Shown here piece by piece: positions 17,112-25,099 of a stretch of 64,000 nt of DNA. The position numbers and the translations under genes are program-made. How positions within the stretch are numbered: the stretch's first letter is position 1; each line of letters begins with the position of its first letter. The DNA is from an uncultured Eubacterium sp. Lineage in GTDB: Bacteria > Bacillota > Clostridia > Lachnospirales > Lachnospiraceae. The stretch is taken from assembly GCA_910583555.1 (NCBI GenBank), contig CAJTXO010000016.1, positions 1 through 64,000 of the forward strand. Direction: 5' to 3'. Under the pieces are notes generated by a model. It worked only from the letters and a program-made list of their open reading frames with translations. It had not been told where the DNA came from and searched no databases.

Positions 17112-18053
17112 ATGTCAAACTTTATATACAGCATCAACGCAACCCTTCCCATCTTTCTACTCATCCTTTTAGGCAAAGTCCTGTACAAAAGCCATATCGT
17201 CGGAAAAGATTTTATCGCCGGCGCCGACCGGTACGTGTTTTACGTCGCACTGCCGGCTCTCGTTTTCAAAGATCTTACCGAAAATGAAATCGGCACCCGT
17301 TTTGACGGTGGTTACGTTCTATTTTGCTTCCTGTCAACTCTCTTTTCCATTCTGGCAATCTGGGGCCTGACCGAACTGTTCATGAAAAATGAATCTCAAA
17401 AAGGCGCTTTCATCCAGGCTTCCTACCGCAGCAGCGCCGCGCTGCTCGGACTGGCCTTTATCGACAACATGTACAATGGCGCGGGTATGGCGCCTCTGAT
17501 GATCATCGGCGCTGTTCCTCTGTACAATATTTTCGCCGTGATCATCCTCACGATCAAAGGCAAAAACGACGGCGCGCGTCCGGATCTGCGGAAAACCTTC
17601 GTCAGTATTTGCAAGAACCCCATTCTGATCGGGATCTTTGTCGCCCTTCCCTTTGCCTTTTTCAACATCCGCCTCCCGGCTCCCCTGAGCAAAAGCGTAT
17701 CCTATCTGGCTGGAAGCGCCTCCCCTCTCGCCCTTCTTTCAATTGGGGCCGGATTTGAGGGAAGAAAGGCGATCAAAAAAATCAAACCGACCTTACTGGC
17801 GTCGTTCATCAAGCTGTTCGCGCTCTGCGGACTGCTGCTCCCGCCCGCCATTTATTTCGGCTACCGCAATCAGGAACTCGTCGGCATCCTGATCATGCTC
17901 GGCTCACCTTCCACCGTTTCCTGCTACATCATGGCAAAGAACACGAAAAACGATGATATCCTCACAAGCAGCATTATTGTCCTCACCACGCTCCTGTCTT
18001 CCGTCAGCCTGACGATGTGGATCTACATTCTGCGCAGCATAGGATATTTATAA
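17112..18053 (+). CDS. AEC family transporter (auxin efflux carrier fold)
   Basis: A 313-residue integral membrane protein with about ten hydrophobic helices in two inverted halves. It opens with IYSINATLPIFLLILLGKVL and ends with TSSIIVLTTLLSSVSLTMW, as in the AEC family. The conserved LGSPSTVSCYIMA near the end is characteristic. The substrate is unknown; relatives move organic acids or amino acids. GAGGAA precedes the ATG at 17112. The frame continues upstream without a start that makes sense. Confidence 0.88.
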   Translation: MSNFIYSINATLPIFLLILLGKVLYKSHIVGKDFIAGADRYVFYVALPALVFKDLTENEIGTRFDGGYVLFCFLSTLFSILAIWGLTELFMKNESQKGAFIQASYRSSAALLGLAFIDNMYNGAGMAPLMIIGAVPLYNIFAVIILTIKGKNDGARPDLRKTFVSICKNPILIGIFVALPFAFFNIRLPAPLSKSVSYLAGSASPLALLSIGAGFEGRKAIKKIKPTLLASFIKLFALCGLLLPPAIYFGYRNQELVGILIMLGSPSTVSCYIMAKNTKNDDILTSSIIVLTTLLSSVSLTMWIYILRSIGYL

Positions 18054-18060
18054 AAAAAAC

Positions 18061-18089
18061 TTGACTTTTGCTCGCTTTTATCGTATACT
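18061..18089 (+). promoter_or_regulatory. Sigma-A promoter of tRNA-Trp
   Basis: TTGACT (18061-18066), 17 bases, TATACT (18084-18089), ending 17 bases before the tRNA-Trp 5' end. Confidence 0.85.
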
Positions 18090-18106
18090 GGGAAAGTAAG
18101 TGATTT

Positions 18107-18177
18107 AGGGGCATAGTTCATCGGTAGAATAAGAGTCTCCAAAACTCCAGAGCTGGGTTCGATTCCTAGTGCCCCTG
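18107..18177 (+). tRNA. tRNA-Trp (anticodon CCA)
   Basis: A 71-nt tRNA with acceptor AGGGGCA pairing to TGCCCCT, discriminator G, anticodon loop CTCCAAA (anticodon CCA) and T-loop GTTCGATTC. CCA is not encoded. It is a single-gene transcript with its own promoter and terminator. Confidence 0.96.
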
Positions 18178-18186
18178 TCATAACCA

Positions 18187-18225
18187 CCTTATAAACAGCA
18201 GCGTTGCCGTTTATAAGGTTTTTTT
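18187..18225 (+). terminator. Terminator of tRNA-Trp
   Basis: CCTTATAAAC pairs perfectly with GTTTATAAGG around a 12-base loop, followed by seven T. Confidence 0.92.
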
Positions 18226-18276
18226 ATAACAAATTTTAAAGCAGGCTTTTTCCGCCTGACAGAAATGAGGATGAAT

Positions 18277-19128
18277 ATGATCAAAGACCTTTTCCACAAA
18301 AACAGACCGGTATACTCACTGGAAGTTTTTCCTCCGAAACAGGATACCGACATTACTTCGATTTACGATTCTCTCGACCAGTTCAAAGAACTGCACCCGC
18401 ATTTTATCAGCGTCACGTACGGCGCGGGCGGGACAACTTCGGAAAATACGTTCGCCATCGCTTCGTACATACAGAACCAGTGCGGGATCGAAGCGCTGAC
18501 ACACCTTACGTGTGCCGCCATTCCCGACAAACTCTTTCTGACAAATTTCCTGACCAATCTCTACCGGAACGGCATACGCAACATACTGGGGCTCCGCGGA
18601 GACCAGCCGAGAGGGATGAGCGACGAGCAGTTCGCCTCCCGCTATTACGCACACGCTTCCGACCTCATCGCGGACATCAAAAGCACCTATCCTTTCAGCG
18701 TAGCAGGTGCCTGTTATCCGGAAGTCCATCAGGAAGCCGCTTCACTTGAAGAAGATATCGCCCATCTGAAGATCAAAGCCGATCAGGGCGTGGATTTTTT
18801 GATCACCCAGCTCTTCTATGACAATGAAACCTTTTATCGCTTTTTGGACAAAGCGCGGAATACCGGCATCGACATTCCTGTCCTGCCGGGGCTCATGCCA
18901 ATCGTCAGCGCCGGACAGGTGAGAAACATCATCGAACTTTCCGGCTGCGCGATTCCGGAAAAGCTGCGGCGCGCCATTGATAAATATAAGGACTCTCCGG
19001 CGGATCTGAAAAAAGCCGGTCTGGACTATACGAAAGAACAGATGGAAGACCTGCTGGCGCGCGGTGTGGACGGAATCCATTTATATAGTATGAACAAAGT
19101 AGAGACAGCAAAGTATATTTTTGACTAA
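18277..19128 (+). CDS. metF: Methylenetetrahydrofolate reductase
   Basis: Reduces 5,10-methylene-THF to 5-methyl-THF for methionine synthesis and one-carbon metabolism. It is a TIM-barrel flavoprotein of 283 residues. Visible motifs are YSLEVFPPK near the N-terminus (with the catalytic Glu), SVTYGAGGTT, HLTCA, LGLRGDQP (FAD site) and ITQLFYD. I favour ATG 18277 because GAGGATGAAT precedes it; ATG 18265 and 18271 are in frame. It stands alone between tRNA-Trp and a terminator. Confidence 0.95.
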   Translation: MIKDLFHKNRPVYSLEVFPPKQDTDITSIYDSLDQFKELHPHFISVTYGAGGTTSENTFAIASYIQNQCGIEALTHLTCAAIPDKLFLTNFLTNLYRNGIRNILGLRGDQPRGMSDEQFASRYYAHASDLIADIKSTYPFSVAGACYPEVHQEAASLEEDIAHLKIKADQGVDFLITQLFYDNETFYRFLDKARNTGIDIPVLPGLMPIVSAGQVRNIIELSGCAIPEKLRRAIDKYKDSPADLKKAGLDYTKEQMEDLLARGVDGIHLYSMNKVETAKYIFD

Positions 19129-19134
19129 AATAGC

Positions 19135-19170
19135 AGAGAGGGCGGTTCCAAAAAACGCCCTCTCTTTTTT
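19135..19170. terminator. Terminator after metF
   Basis: AGAGAGGGCG pairs with CGCCCTCTCT around an 11-base loop and is followed by TTTTT. It sits between convergent metF and purA. Confidence 0.9.
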
Positions 19171-19204
19171 ATTATCAATTTCGTCTATGCAGCGCACTCC
19201 GTCC

Positions 19205-20485
19205 TCAGCGGTGGATGATCTCACTTCTACCAGGCCCGTTCGAAACCATTTTCACCGGCACGCCCAGCTCTTTTTCGATAAATTCGATGTACCGACGGCA
19301 GTTTTCCGGCAGTTTCCCGTATTCAGTAATGCCGCGGATCTCTTCTTTCCAGCCAGGCAGTACCTCATAGACCGGTTTCGCCTTTTTCAGTCCGGCCGTC
19401 GTCGGGAACTCTTTCGTCACCTTCCCGTCAATCTCATAGCCCACACAGACTGGGATCTCATCCAAATACCCGAGGACATCGAGCACGGTCAAAACTGCTT
19501 CGGTCGCGCCCTGGATCCGGCATCCATAGCGGCTCGCCACCGCGTCAAACCAACCCATGCGCCTCGGCCGTCCGGTCGTCGCGCCAAACTCACCACCATC
19601 TCCGCCGCGCCTTCTCAGTTCATCCGCCTCGTCGCCAAATATCTCACTGACAAATTCCCCGGCTCCGACTGCGCTTGAATACGCTTTTACTACCGTCACT
19701 ATCCGCTTGATCTCATACGGCGGTATCCCCGCTCCAACCGCGCCGTAAGCCGCGAGTGTCGAAGACGACGTTACCATCGGATAAATACCGTGATCCGGGT
19801 CTTTCAGAGAACCGAGCTGTCCTTCCAGCAGGATCTGTTTTCCCTCTTTACGCGCCTGATCGAGATAATGAGAAACATCACACACGTAAGGCTCCACCAT
19901 TTTACGGTACTCCTTCAGCGTATTCATGATCTCATCGACATCAATCATCGGTTTATGATACAGATGCTCCAGCAGCACATTTTTCTGCACACATATATTT
20001 TCCAGCTTTTCGCGCAGCGCCTCTTCGTCGAACAATTCCGAAACCTGCACGCCGATCTTCGCGTACTTATCGGAATAAAATGGCGCAATTCCTGATTTCG
20101 TAGAGCCAAATGACTTTCCGGCGAGCCGCTCCTCCTCATACTGGTCAAACAGGATATGGTATGGCATCACGATCTGCGCGCGGTCTGACACAAGGATTTT
20201 CGGCTGCGGCACTCCGCGCTCGACAATCTCATTCATCTCCCGGAACAGATCCGGAACATTCAACGCCACACCGTTTCCAATGATGCTCGTCGTATGATCA
20301 CTAAATACACCGGACGGCAGAATATGTAGTACAAACTTGCCATAATCATTGACAATGGTATGCCCGGCATTGCTTCCTCCCTGGAAACGTACAACGATGT
20401 CGGACTCCTCACTCAGCATATCCGTAATCTTCCCTTTTCCTTCGTCTCCCCAATTGGCGCCTACAATTGCTGTAACCATAGCCAT
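19205..20485 (-). CDS. purA: Adenylosuccinate synthetase
   Basis: GTP-dependent conversion of IMP and aspartate to adenylosuccinate, the first step committed to AMP. The product is 426 residues, the full family length. Motifs include WGDEGKGKITD (P-loop-like with catalytic Asp), GGSNAGHTIV (catalytic His), a GxxLNVPD segment and ATTGRPRRMGWFDAV. AAGGAGG precedes the start. It is monocistronic with its own promoter and a leader of about 110 bases that can form small hairpins. Confidence 0.97.
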   Translation of the reverse strand: MAMVTAIVGANWGDEGKGKITDMLSEESDIVVRFQGGSNAGHTIVNDYGKFVLHILPSGVFSDHTTSIIGNGVALNVPDLFREMNEIVERGVPQPKILVSDRAQIVMPYHILFDQYEEERLAGKSFGSTKSGIAPFYSDKYAKIGVQVSELFDEEALREKLENICVQKNVLLEHLYHKPMIDVDEIMNTLKEYRKMVEPYVCDVSHYLDQARKEGKQILLEGQLGSLKDPDHGIYPMVTSSSTLAAYGAVGAGIPPYEIKRIVTVVKAYSSAVGAGEFVSEIFGDEADELRRRGGDGGEFGATTGRPRRMGWFDAVASRYGCRIQGATEAVLTVLDVLGYLDEIPVCVGYEIDGKVTKEFPTTAGLKKAKPVYEVLPGWKEEIRGITEYGKLPENCRRYIEFIEKELGVPVKMVSNGPGRSEIIHR

Positions 20486-20600
20486 TCCTCCTTGTTTTCC
20501 AAAGGAAAATCCGAGCCTCTCATGACGAGGAAAGGAATTTTCCTCCTAAAATATCGTGGTTTTCGACTGCAAACGTGTCTAAAGACAGACACACAGATTT

Positions 20601-20629
20601 ATTATATATGATTTTCTTCTGTATTTCAA
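20601..20629 (-). promoter_or_regulatory. Promoter of purA
   Basis: TTGAAA (20624-20629), 17 bases, TATAAT (20601-20606). The leader downstream contains GTGTCT/AGACAC and a GGAGGAAAATTCC segment. No known riboswitch was recognised. Confidence 0.75.
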
Positions 20630-20630
20630 G

Positions 20631-20679
20631 AAAAAAAACAAAAAGACCCAGCCACAAATTGTGCCAACGGGTCTTTTTG
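20631..20679 (-). terminator. Terminator of the rplJ-rplL operon
   Basis: CAAAAAGACCC pairs with GGGTCTTTTTG, followed on the minus strand by a run of T. It lies 22 bases after the rplL stop. Confidence 0.9.
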
Positions 20680-20700
20680 TCCGATTGATCCGTGTCCGGA

Positions 20701-21087
20701 TTATTTCAATGTAACCTTTGCGCCTTCGCCCTCGAGTTTTGTCTTGATGTCTTCTGCCTCTTCTTTTGATGCAGCTTCCTTCACAACCTTCGGAGCTCCG
20801 TCTACGACTTCTTTTGCTTCCTTCAGTCCAAGACCCGTTACTTCACGAACGACTTTGATGACCTTAACCTTGTTCGGTCCAACTTCCGTCAGCTCTACGT
20901 CGAATTCGTCTTTCTCTTCTCCGCCTGCTGCCGCGCCGTCTCCGCCTGCTGCTGCAACAACAACGCCTGCTGCCGCAGAAACGCCGAACTCTTCTTCACA
21001 TGCTTTTACTAAATCATTTAATTCCAACACGCTCATCGCTTTGATGGCATCGATAAATTCCTGAGTAGTCATTTGAAATTCCTCCAT
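20701..21087 (-). CDS. rplL: 50S ribosomal protein L7/L12
   Basis: A stalk protein that recruits translation GTPases. It has 128 residues, with an N-terminal dimerisation region (VLELNDLVKACEEEFGV), an Ala/Gly-rich hinge (AAAGVVVAAAGGDGAAAG) and a C-terminal domain with KVIKVVREVTGLGLKEAK. Two ATGs exist: the second (METTTQ-like, MTTQEF) fits the AGGA just upstream. It follows rplJ and is regulated through the L10 leader. Confidence 0.97.
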   Translation of the reverse strand: MEEFQMTTQEFIDAIKAMSVLELNDLVKACEEEFGVSAAAGVVVAAAGGDGAAAGGEEKDEFDVELTEVGPNKVKVIKVVREVTGLGLKEAKEVVDGAPKVVKEAASKEEAEDIKTKLEGEGAKVTLK

Positions 21088-21114
21088 TTTTTTATTTTTG
21101 AAATCTTAGTTTTC

Positions 21115-21678
21115 TTATTCTGCTGCCTGCTCTGCAACTTCTGCTGCTGGCTCCGCTGCTGCTTCCGCAGCCGGTTCTGCCGCTCCATCCGCTGCTCCGC
21201 CCTTCTCTGCGATCTGGTTCAGAACGCGGGCAAGGTTCGTAACAGGTGACTGCAGGCTTCCAAGCAATTTGGAAATGAGAACATCCCTCGACGGGATCTT
21301 CGCAAGCGTCTGAATGCCGGCTTCATCGTAATACGTTCCGCCTACAACAGCGCTCTTAAACTGAAGGTCTTCTGCCTCCTTCGCGAACTCACTGAGAATT
21401 CTTGCCGGAGCTGTCTCGTCTTCTGAAGAAAACGCGATCGCAGTAGGCCCTTCCAAGTCTTTGTCCAATTGTTCGAAATCCGTTCCTTCAAAAGCGCGGA
21501 CAAGCATCGTATTTTTGTATACTTTGTACACGATACCAGCTTCTCTCAGCTTTCTGCGCAGTTTTGTATCCTGCTCAACGGTAAGTCCGCGGTAATCAAC
21601 AAGTACCGCCGCTTTTGCATCGGCTGCGTAACCTTTGATCTCTTCCACAATTGGCTGCTTTAACTCGACTTTTGCCAT
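21115..21678 (-). CDS. rplJ: 50S ribosomal protein L10
   Basis: The stalk base protein that binds L7/L12 dimers and 23S rRNA. It has 187 residues, somewhat longer than usual because of an Ala/Glu-rich tail made of repeated AAEPAAE-like units after residue 165. The body is standard: DYRGLTVEQDTKLRRKLRE, YKVYKNTMLVRAF and GPTAIAFS. It represses its own operon by binding the leader at about 21700-21900. Confidence 0.96.
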   Translation of the reverse strand: MAKVELKQPIVEEIKGYAADAKAAVLVDYRGLTVEQDTKLRRKLREAGIVYKVYKNTMLVRAFEGTDFEQLDKDLEGPTAIAFSSEDETAPARILSEFAKEAEDLQFKSAVVGGTYYDEAGIQTLAKIPSRDVLISKLLGSLQSPVTNLARVLNQIAEKGGAADGAAEPAAEAAAEPAAEVAEQAAE

Positions 21679-21699
21679 TGGTTATTTCCTCCTTTATAG

Positions 21700-21900
21700 A
21701 TTCTTCTGCCTGAAAAGGAGAAATCTAATGCCAGTAGGCATATAAAAAACCCTCTCCTCGTCTGGACAATAAATTGCCTGGACAACGAGAGGGCAGAATC
21801 ATTCCATCCTTTTACTCCTCGGTAAGCGGCTTACGCTCTTACACGGAAAAACCTGCGGTTTTTCTGTACTTACTGTCTACGGCAGTTATTAACAAACGAT
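21700..21900 (-). promoter_or_regulatory. Ribosomal L10 leader with attenuator
   Basis: The untranslated leader of rplJ-rplL. Its distal part has an intrinsic terminator: CCCTCTC pairs with GAGAGGG and is followed by TTTTTT (21744-21793). The proximal part is rich in alternative pairings (GCGTAAGCCGCTTACC, AAAAACCGCAGG). In Firmicutes the L10(L12)4 complex binds such leaders (Rfam family L10 leader) and shifts them to the terminated form. Position and architecture fit; exact boundaries are estimated. Confidence 0.8.
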
Positions 21901-21930
21901 ATAATAACACAACTATCTATTTCCTGTCAA
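21901..21930 (-). promoter_or_regulatory. Promoter of rplJ-rplL
   Basis: TTGACA (21925-21930), 18 bases, TATTAT (21901-21906), starting 16 bases after the rplA stop. It gives rplJ-rplL a start independent of rplK-rplA. Confidence 0.75.
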
Positions 21931-21946
21931 GCCAAAATCGGAAAAA

Positions 21947-22639
21947 CTACATCATTTTTGCTGTGCTTACTTTGATACCAGGGCCCATCGTGCTCGCGAT
22001 CGTCACGCTCTTCATGTACTGTCCCTTTGCGCTTGACGGCTTCGCCTTTACGATGGCGTCCATGATCGTATTAAAGTTCTCACTGAGCTGCTCGGCGGAA
22101 AAAGAAGCTTTTCCTACCGGAACGTGAATGATGTTTGCTTTGTCCAAACGATACTCGATCTTACCTGCTTTGATATCATTGACAGCCTTTGTAACATCCA
22201 TCGTAACGGTTCCTGCCTTCGGGTTCGGCATCAAGCCTTTTGGTCCAAGTACACGTCCGAGCCGACCAACAACGCCCATCATATCAGGAGTAGCAACCAC
22301 TACGTCAAACTCAAACCATCCCTCGTTCTGGATCTTCGGGATCAATTCCTCGCCGCCGACAAAATCAGCTCCTGCTGCTTCTGCCTCTGACACTTTATCT
22401 CCCTTCGCAAACACGAGGACGCGAACCGTCTTTCCTGTTCCATGAGGAAGTACGACCGCACCACGAACCTGCTGGTCTGCATGACGCCCGTCTACGCCGA
22501 GACGGATGTGTGCTTCTATCGTTTCATCGAATTTTGCAACTGCTGTCTTTTTCACAAGGTCAATAGCCTCTTCCGGCTCATACTGAGTCATTCTGTCTAC
22601 TAACTTTGCGGCCTCTACATATTTCTTGCCTCTTTTCAT
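21947..22639 (-). CDS. rplA: 50S ribosomal protein L1
   Basis: An L1-stalk protein that also acts as translational repressor of rplK-rplA in many bacteria. It has 230 residues. Signature segments are VDGRHADQQVRGAVVLPHGTGK (shortened: RGAVVLPHGTG), FDVVVATPDMM, GRLGRVLGPKGLMPNPK and IEYRLDKANIIHVPVGK. It follows rplK by about 90 bases with AGGAGG before the start. Confidence 0.98.
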   Translation of the reverse strand: MKRGKKYVEAAKLVDRMTQYEPEEAIDLVKKTAVAKFDETIEAHIRLGVDGRHADQQVRGAVVLPHGTGKTVRVLVFAKGDKVSEAEAAGADFVGGEELIPKIQNEGWFEFDVVVATPDMMGVVGRLGRVLGPKGLMPNPKAGTVTMDVTKAVNDIKAGKIEYRLDKANIIHVPVGKASFSAEQLSENFNTIMDAIVKAKPSSAKGQYMKSVTIASTMGPGIKVSTAKMM

Positions 22640-22728
22640 GATTTAAACCTCCTAGTGGTATTAGCGAACATTCTCCCACAACGTCCAAATGACATAGATC
22701 TTCCTGCGATGTCTAAATTTTATAACAC

Positions 22729-23154
22729 TCACTCTTCTACTGTAATTCCCATACTCCTTGCCGTACCAGCGATCATGCTCATCGCTGCTTCTAAGCTTCC
22801 TGCGTTCAGGTCTGGCATTTTCAACTCGGCAATCTTCTGGATCTCATCTTTTGAGATCGAAGCAACCTTCTGCTTGTTCGGCACACCGGAACCGGAATCG
22901 ATCTTACATGCTTTTTTGAGAAGTACTGCTGCCGGCGGCGTTTTCGTAATAAAGCTGAAACTCCTGTCCGCATATACGGTAATGACAACAGGGATGATCA
23001 TTCCTTCCTGTCCTGCTGTCTTCGCATTAAACTCCTTTGTAAACTGCACGATATTCACGCCGTGCTGTCCAAGCGCTGGTCCTACCGGCGGTGCCGGCGT
23101 TGCTTTTCCAGCCGGGATCTGCAATTTTATATATCCTTCCACTTTCTTAGCCAT
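22729..23154 (-). CDS. rplK: 50S ribosomal protein L11
   Basis: A protein of the GTPase-associated centre, 141 residues. The N-terminal domain has LQIPAGKATPAPPVGPALGQ and the C-terminal RNA-binding domain has SDLNAGSLEAAMSMIAGTA-like residues. It forms the 5' part of the rplK-rplA unit, 19 bases after nusG. Confidence 0.98.
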   Translation of the reverse strand: MAKKVEGYIKLQIPAGKATPAPPVGPALGQHGVNIVQFTKEFNAKTAGQEGMIIPVVITVYADRSFSFITKTPPAAVLLKKACKIDSGSGVPNKQKVASISKDEIQKIAELKMPDLNAGSLEAAMSMIAGTARSMGITVEE

Positions 23155-23173
23155 TTCAAGTTTCCTCCTGTTT

Positions 23174-23692
23174 CTATAGCTTTTCTAATTCTGAGAAATC
23201 GATTTCAACCGGCGTCCCGCGCCCAAACATATCGATCACGATCACCGCCATCTGTTTGGCCGGATGAACTTCCTGTACGACACCGTGTGTATCCTCCCAT
23301 ACGCCCTTTGTAACGACTACGTGGTCGCCAATGCTGTACGGCGCTTCCTCCGCCTGCGCGAGGAATCCCATGTTGGCAATCTCTTCCGCGGTCAGCGGAA
23401 CCGGTTTGGATCCCGGCCCTACAAATCCCGTCACTCCGCGGGTGTTCCGCACGACATACCAGGTTTCGTCATTCATCACCATATTGAGAAGGACATAGGC
23501 CGGGAACATTTTCTTCTGAACCTGTTTCTTTTCCCCGTTCTTTTCCTCCACAACGGTCTGCATCGGTACCATCACCTCCAGGATCTGCTCCTGAAGATTA
23601 CGGTTTTCTATCGTCTTCTCAATATCCACTTTTACTTTATTCTCATAACCGGAATAAGTATGAACCACATACCATTTTGCTTCTTCCGCCAT
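23174..23692 (-). CDS. nusG: Transcription elongation factor NusG
   Basis: A transcription/translation coupling factor of 172 residues. The NGN domain opens with AKWYVVHTYSGYENKVK and contains the RNA polymerase-binding region around VRNTRGVTGFVG. The C-terminal KOW domain has GDHVVVTKGVWEDTHGVV. It sits in the usual secE-nusG-rplK order. Confidence 0.97.
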   Translation of the reverse strand: MAEEAKWYVVHTYSGYENKVKVDIEKTIENRNLQEQILEVMVPMQTVVEEKNGEKKQVQKKMFPAYVLLNMVMNDETWYVVRNTRGVTGFVGPGSKPVPLTAEEIANMGFLAQAEEAPYSIGDHVVVTKGVWEDTHGVVQEVHPAKQMAVIVIDMFGRGTPVEIDFSELEKL

Positions 23693-23706
23693 ATCAACCT
23701 CCTAGA

Positions 23707-23916
23707 TCAAAGCCCGACCGCCTGCAGTCCTAAACGGATCAGCCAGTCTATTCCTGCAATAACGCCGCCGAGAATAACGGAAATAATAATTACTAATGTG
23801 GATTGGCGGATCAATTCTTCTTTCTTTGGCCATGTACACCGCTTGAATTCCGCCTTGACATGTTTGAAGAAGCTGTCCTTTTTCGAAGTCTTTTCCGCTT
23901 CGCTCATTTGACACAC
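23707..23916 (-). CDS. secE: Protein translocase subunit SecE
   Basis: The small SecYEG subunit, 69 residues, single-pass form. The amphipathic segment FKRCTWPKKEELIRQS is the conserved SecE motif, and one transmembrane helix follows (about residues 40-60). It lies between rpmG and nusG. Confidence 0.95.
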   Translation of the reverse strand: MCQMSEAEKTSKKDSFFKHVKAEFKRCTWPKKEELIRQSTLVIIISVILGGVIAGIDWLIRLGLQAVGL

Positions 23917-23944
23917 ATCCTTTCCATAACATTACGCCGGACGA

Positions 23945-24094
23945 TTATTTCGTCTCTTTGTGTAATGTATGAGTTCTGCAAAACCTGCAATATTTCTTTG
24001 TTTCCATTCTGTCCGGATGGTTCTTCTTGTCTTTGGTCATGTTGTAGTTCCGCTGTTTGCATTCTGTACATTCCAAAGTGATTTTAGTACGCAT
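23945..24094 (-). CDS. rpmG: 50S ribosomal protein L33
   Basis: A 49-residue protein starting MRTKITLECTECKQRNY and ending CRFCRTHTLHKETK. The two CxxC pairs make this the zinc-binding (C+) form. GGAGGTGACGTA precedes the ATG. It is first in the rpmG-secE-nusG-rplK-rplA run, with a promoter 88 bases upstream. Confidence 0.96.
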   Translation of the reverse strand: MRTKITLECTECKQRNYNMTKDKKNHPDRMETKKYCRFCRTHTLHKETK

Positions 24095-24181
24095 TACGTC
24101 ACCTCCGTGATTATTTGTCTGAATAATTTTCAGTCTTATAAAATTTAGGCATAAAAAAAAGACCTAATTCATCGCCCAACT

Positions 24182-24210
24182 AGAATACCACATACTGGCG
24201 GGGAAGTCAA
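24182..24210 (-). promoter_or_regulatory. Promoter of rpmG-secE-nusG run
   Basis: TTGACT (24205-24210), 17 bases, TATTCT (24182-24187). The -35 element directly follows the hairpin that ends the upstream erm-like gene. Confidence 0.8.
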
Positions 24211-24244
24211 GGGGATTTTTTCTTGAATTCCCGCAAAAATCCCC
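24211..24244 (-). terminator. Hairpin after the erm-like gene
   Basis: GGGGATTTTT pairs with AAAAATCCCC around a 14-base loop. It lies 55 bases beyond the stop of the erm-like gene and just before the rpmG promoter. Confidence 0.65.
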
Positions 24245-24299
24245 AGACTTTATAACTTTCTTTAGTTTTTTTGCTATTATGACAAAAAGTCTATCCGTG

Positions 24300-24896
24300 C
24301 TAATTTTTACAGTCCCTTTGCCGAAAATGCAATAGCACCGAATCGACGGAAGGTTTCGGATGAAAATCCTCTTTCGAAAAATAATACACGACATCTAATT
24401 TCCACCTTTGTTTTAACGCGAAAGAATATTTCGTTTCTTTTGGCCTTCCCAAAAACCTCTTCGCCGCTCCCTTTTCCATCACAAGCCACATTTCGGACGG
24501 TGGGTGGGCATCTTCCGTCAATTTTTTTACGATCTCCGTCGTAATATAATAAGGAATATTGGCAAATACCTTATACTTCTTTCTATTTGGCAGATGATAG
24601 TTCAAAAAATCCCCAAAGACCATTTTTACGTTTCCCTCCTCTTTCAATCGCTGTTTCGCATGTTCAAACAATTTCCGGTCAATCTCCACCGAATACACGT
24701 ATTTTGCCCTTTTGCAGAGAACTTCCGTTACGTGGCCTTTCCCCGTACCGATTTCTAATACGATATCATTTTTTGTAATCGTGCTTTTCCTCACGATCCG
24801 TTCCAACAGCCTCCTGCTCGTCAAAAAGTTCTGTGATCCATATATTTTCTGTAAATGGGCAGAGTTACCCCTGCGTTTTTTATTTCGCTTAGACAT
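24300..24896 (-). CDS. Short Erm-type 23S rRNA adenine N6-methyltransferase
   Basis: A 198-residue enzyme of the KsgA/Erm family, predicted to methylate A2058 of 23S rRNA and so give macrolide-lincosamide-streptogramin B resistance. The catalytic domain is intact: GSQNFLTS, motif I EIGTGKG (residues 48-54), EID at 71-73, motif IV NIPYY (113-117) and HPKPSVDSVLL. It stops after LLHFRQRDCKN, so the helical C-terminal domain of some 50-70 residues seen in most Erm proteins is absent, and no continuation is readable downstream in any frame. Erm(37) of Mycobacterium tuberculosis is a known active enzyme with a similar truncation, so function is possible. The start at 24896 is set by GGAGG at 24903-24907. 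Expression is controlled by the leader at 24904-25129. Confidence 0.85.
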   Translation of the reverse strand: MSKRNKKRRGNSAHLQKIYGSQNFLTSRRLLERIVRKSTITKNDIVLEIGTGKGHVTEVLCKRAKYVYSVEIDRKLFEHAKQRLKEEGNVKMVFGDFLNYHLPNRKKYKVFANIPYYITTEIVKKLTEDAHPPSEMWLVMEKGAAKRFLGRPKETKYSFALKQRWKLDVVYYFSKEDFHPKPSVDSVLLHFRQRDCKN

Positions 24897-24903
24897 ATCT
24901 TTC

Positions 24904-25099
24904 CTCCTGTTTTTTATCTGCAAATAGGCAATAAAAAAACAGGAGAATCGTTTCCAACAGATTCTTCTGCCTACACGTAAAAGAAAGATAACAAAAAATA
25001 CTGACCGCTAAAAGCAGCTCAGATCTTCGCCACATGTTTTACATTTAGGTACGCAAAAAAGAACCTGTCTTTCAACAAGCTGCCTTTTTATTGCCGTTC
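24904..25099 (-). promoter_or_regulatory. Attenuator region of the erm-like gene
   Basis: The untranslated part of the leader, with several competing hairpins on the minus strand. CTCCTGTTTTTT (24934-24945) pairs perfectly over 12 bases with AAAAAACAGGAG (24904-24915) and hides the ribosome binding site. AGAATC (24960-24965) pairs with GATTCT (24944-24949) just before a run of seven T, as a terminator. AAGAAC pairs with GTTCTT before another T run (about 25055-25101). The leader ORF segment at 25101-25122 is complementary, with bulges, to 25033-25051. The pattern suggests control of both transcription and translation. Confidence 0.75.

Noticed and set aside
20486..20600. Possible purine riboswitch before purA
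   Set aside because: No conserved junction sequences of a purine or PRPP/ppGpp riboswitch were seen, only small hairpins.
24164..24394. 76-codon minus-strand frame at the end of the erm-like gene as the missing C-terminal domain
   Set aside because: Its residues do not match Erm C-terminal helices and it overlaps the catalytic domain in another frame.
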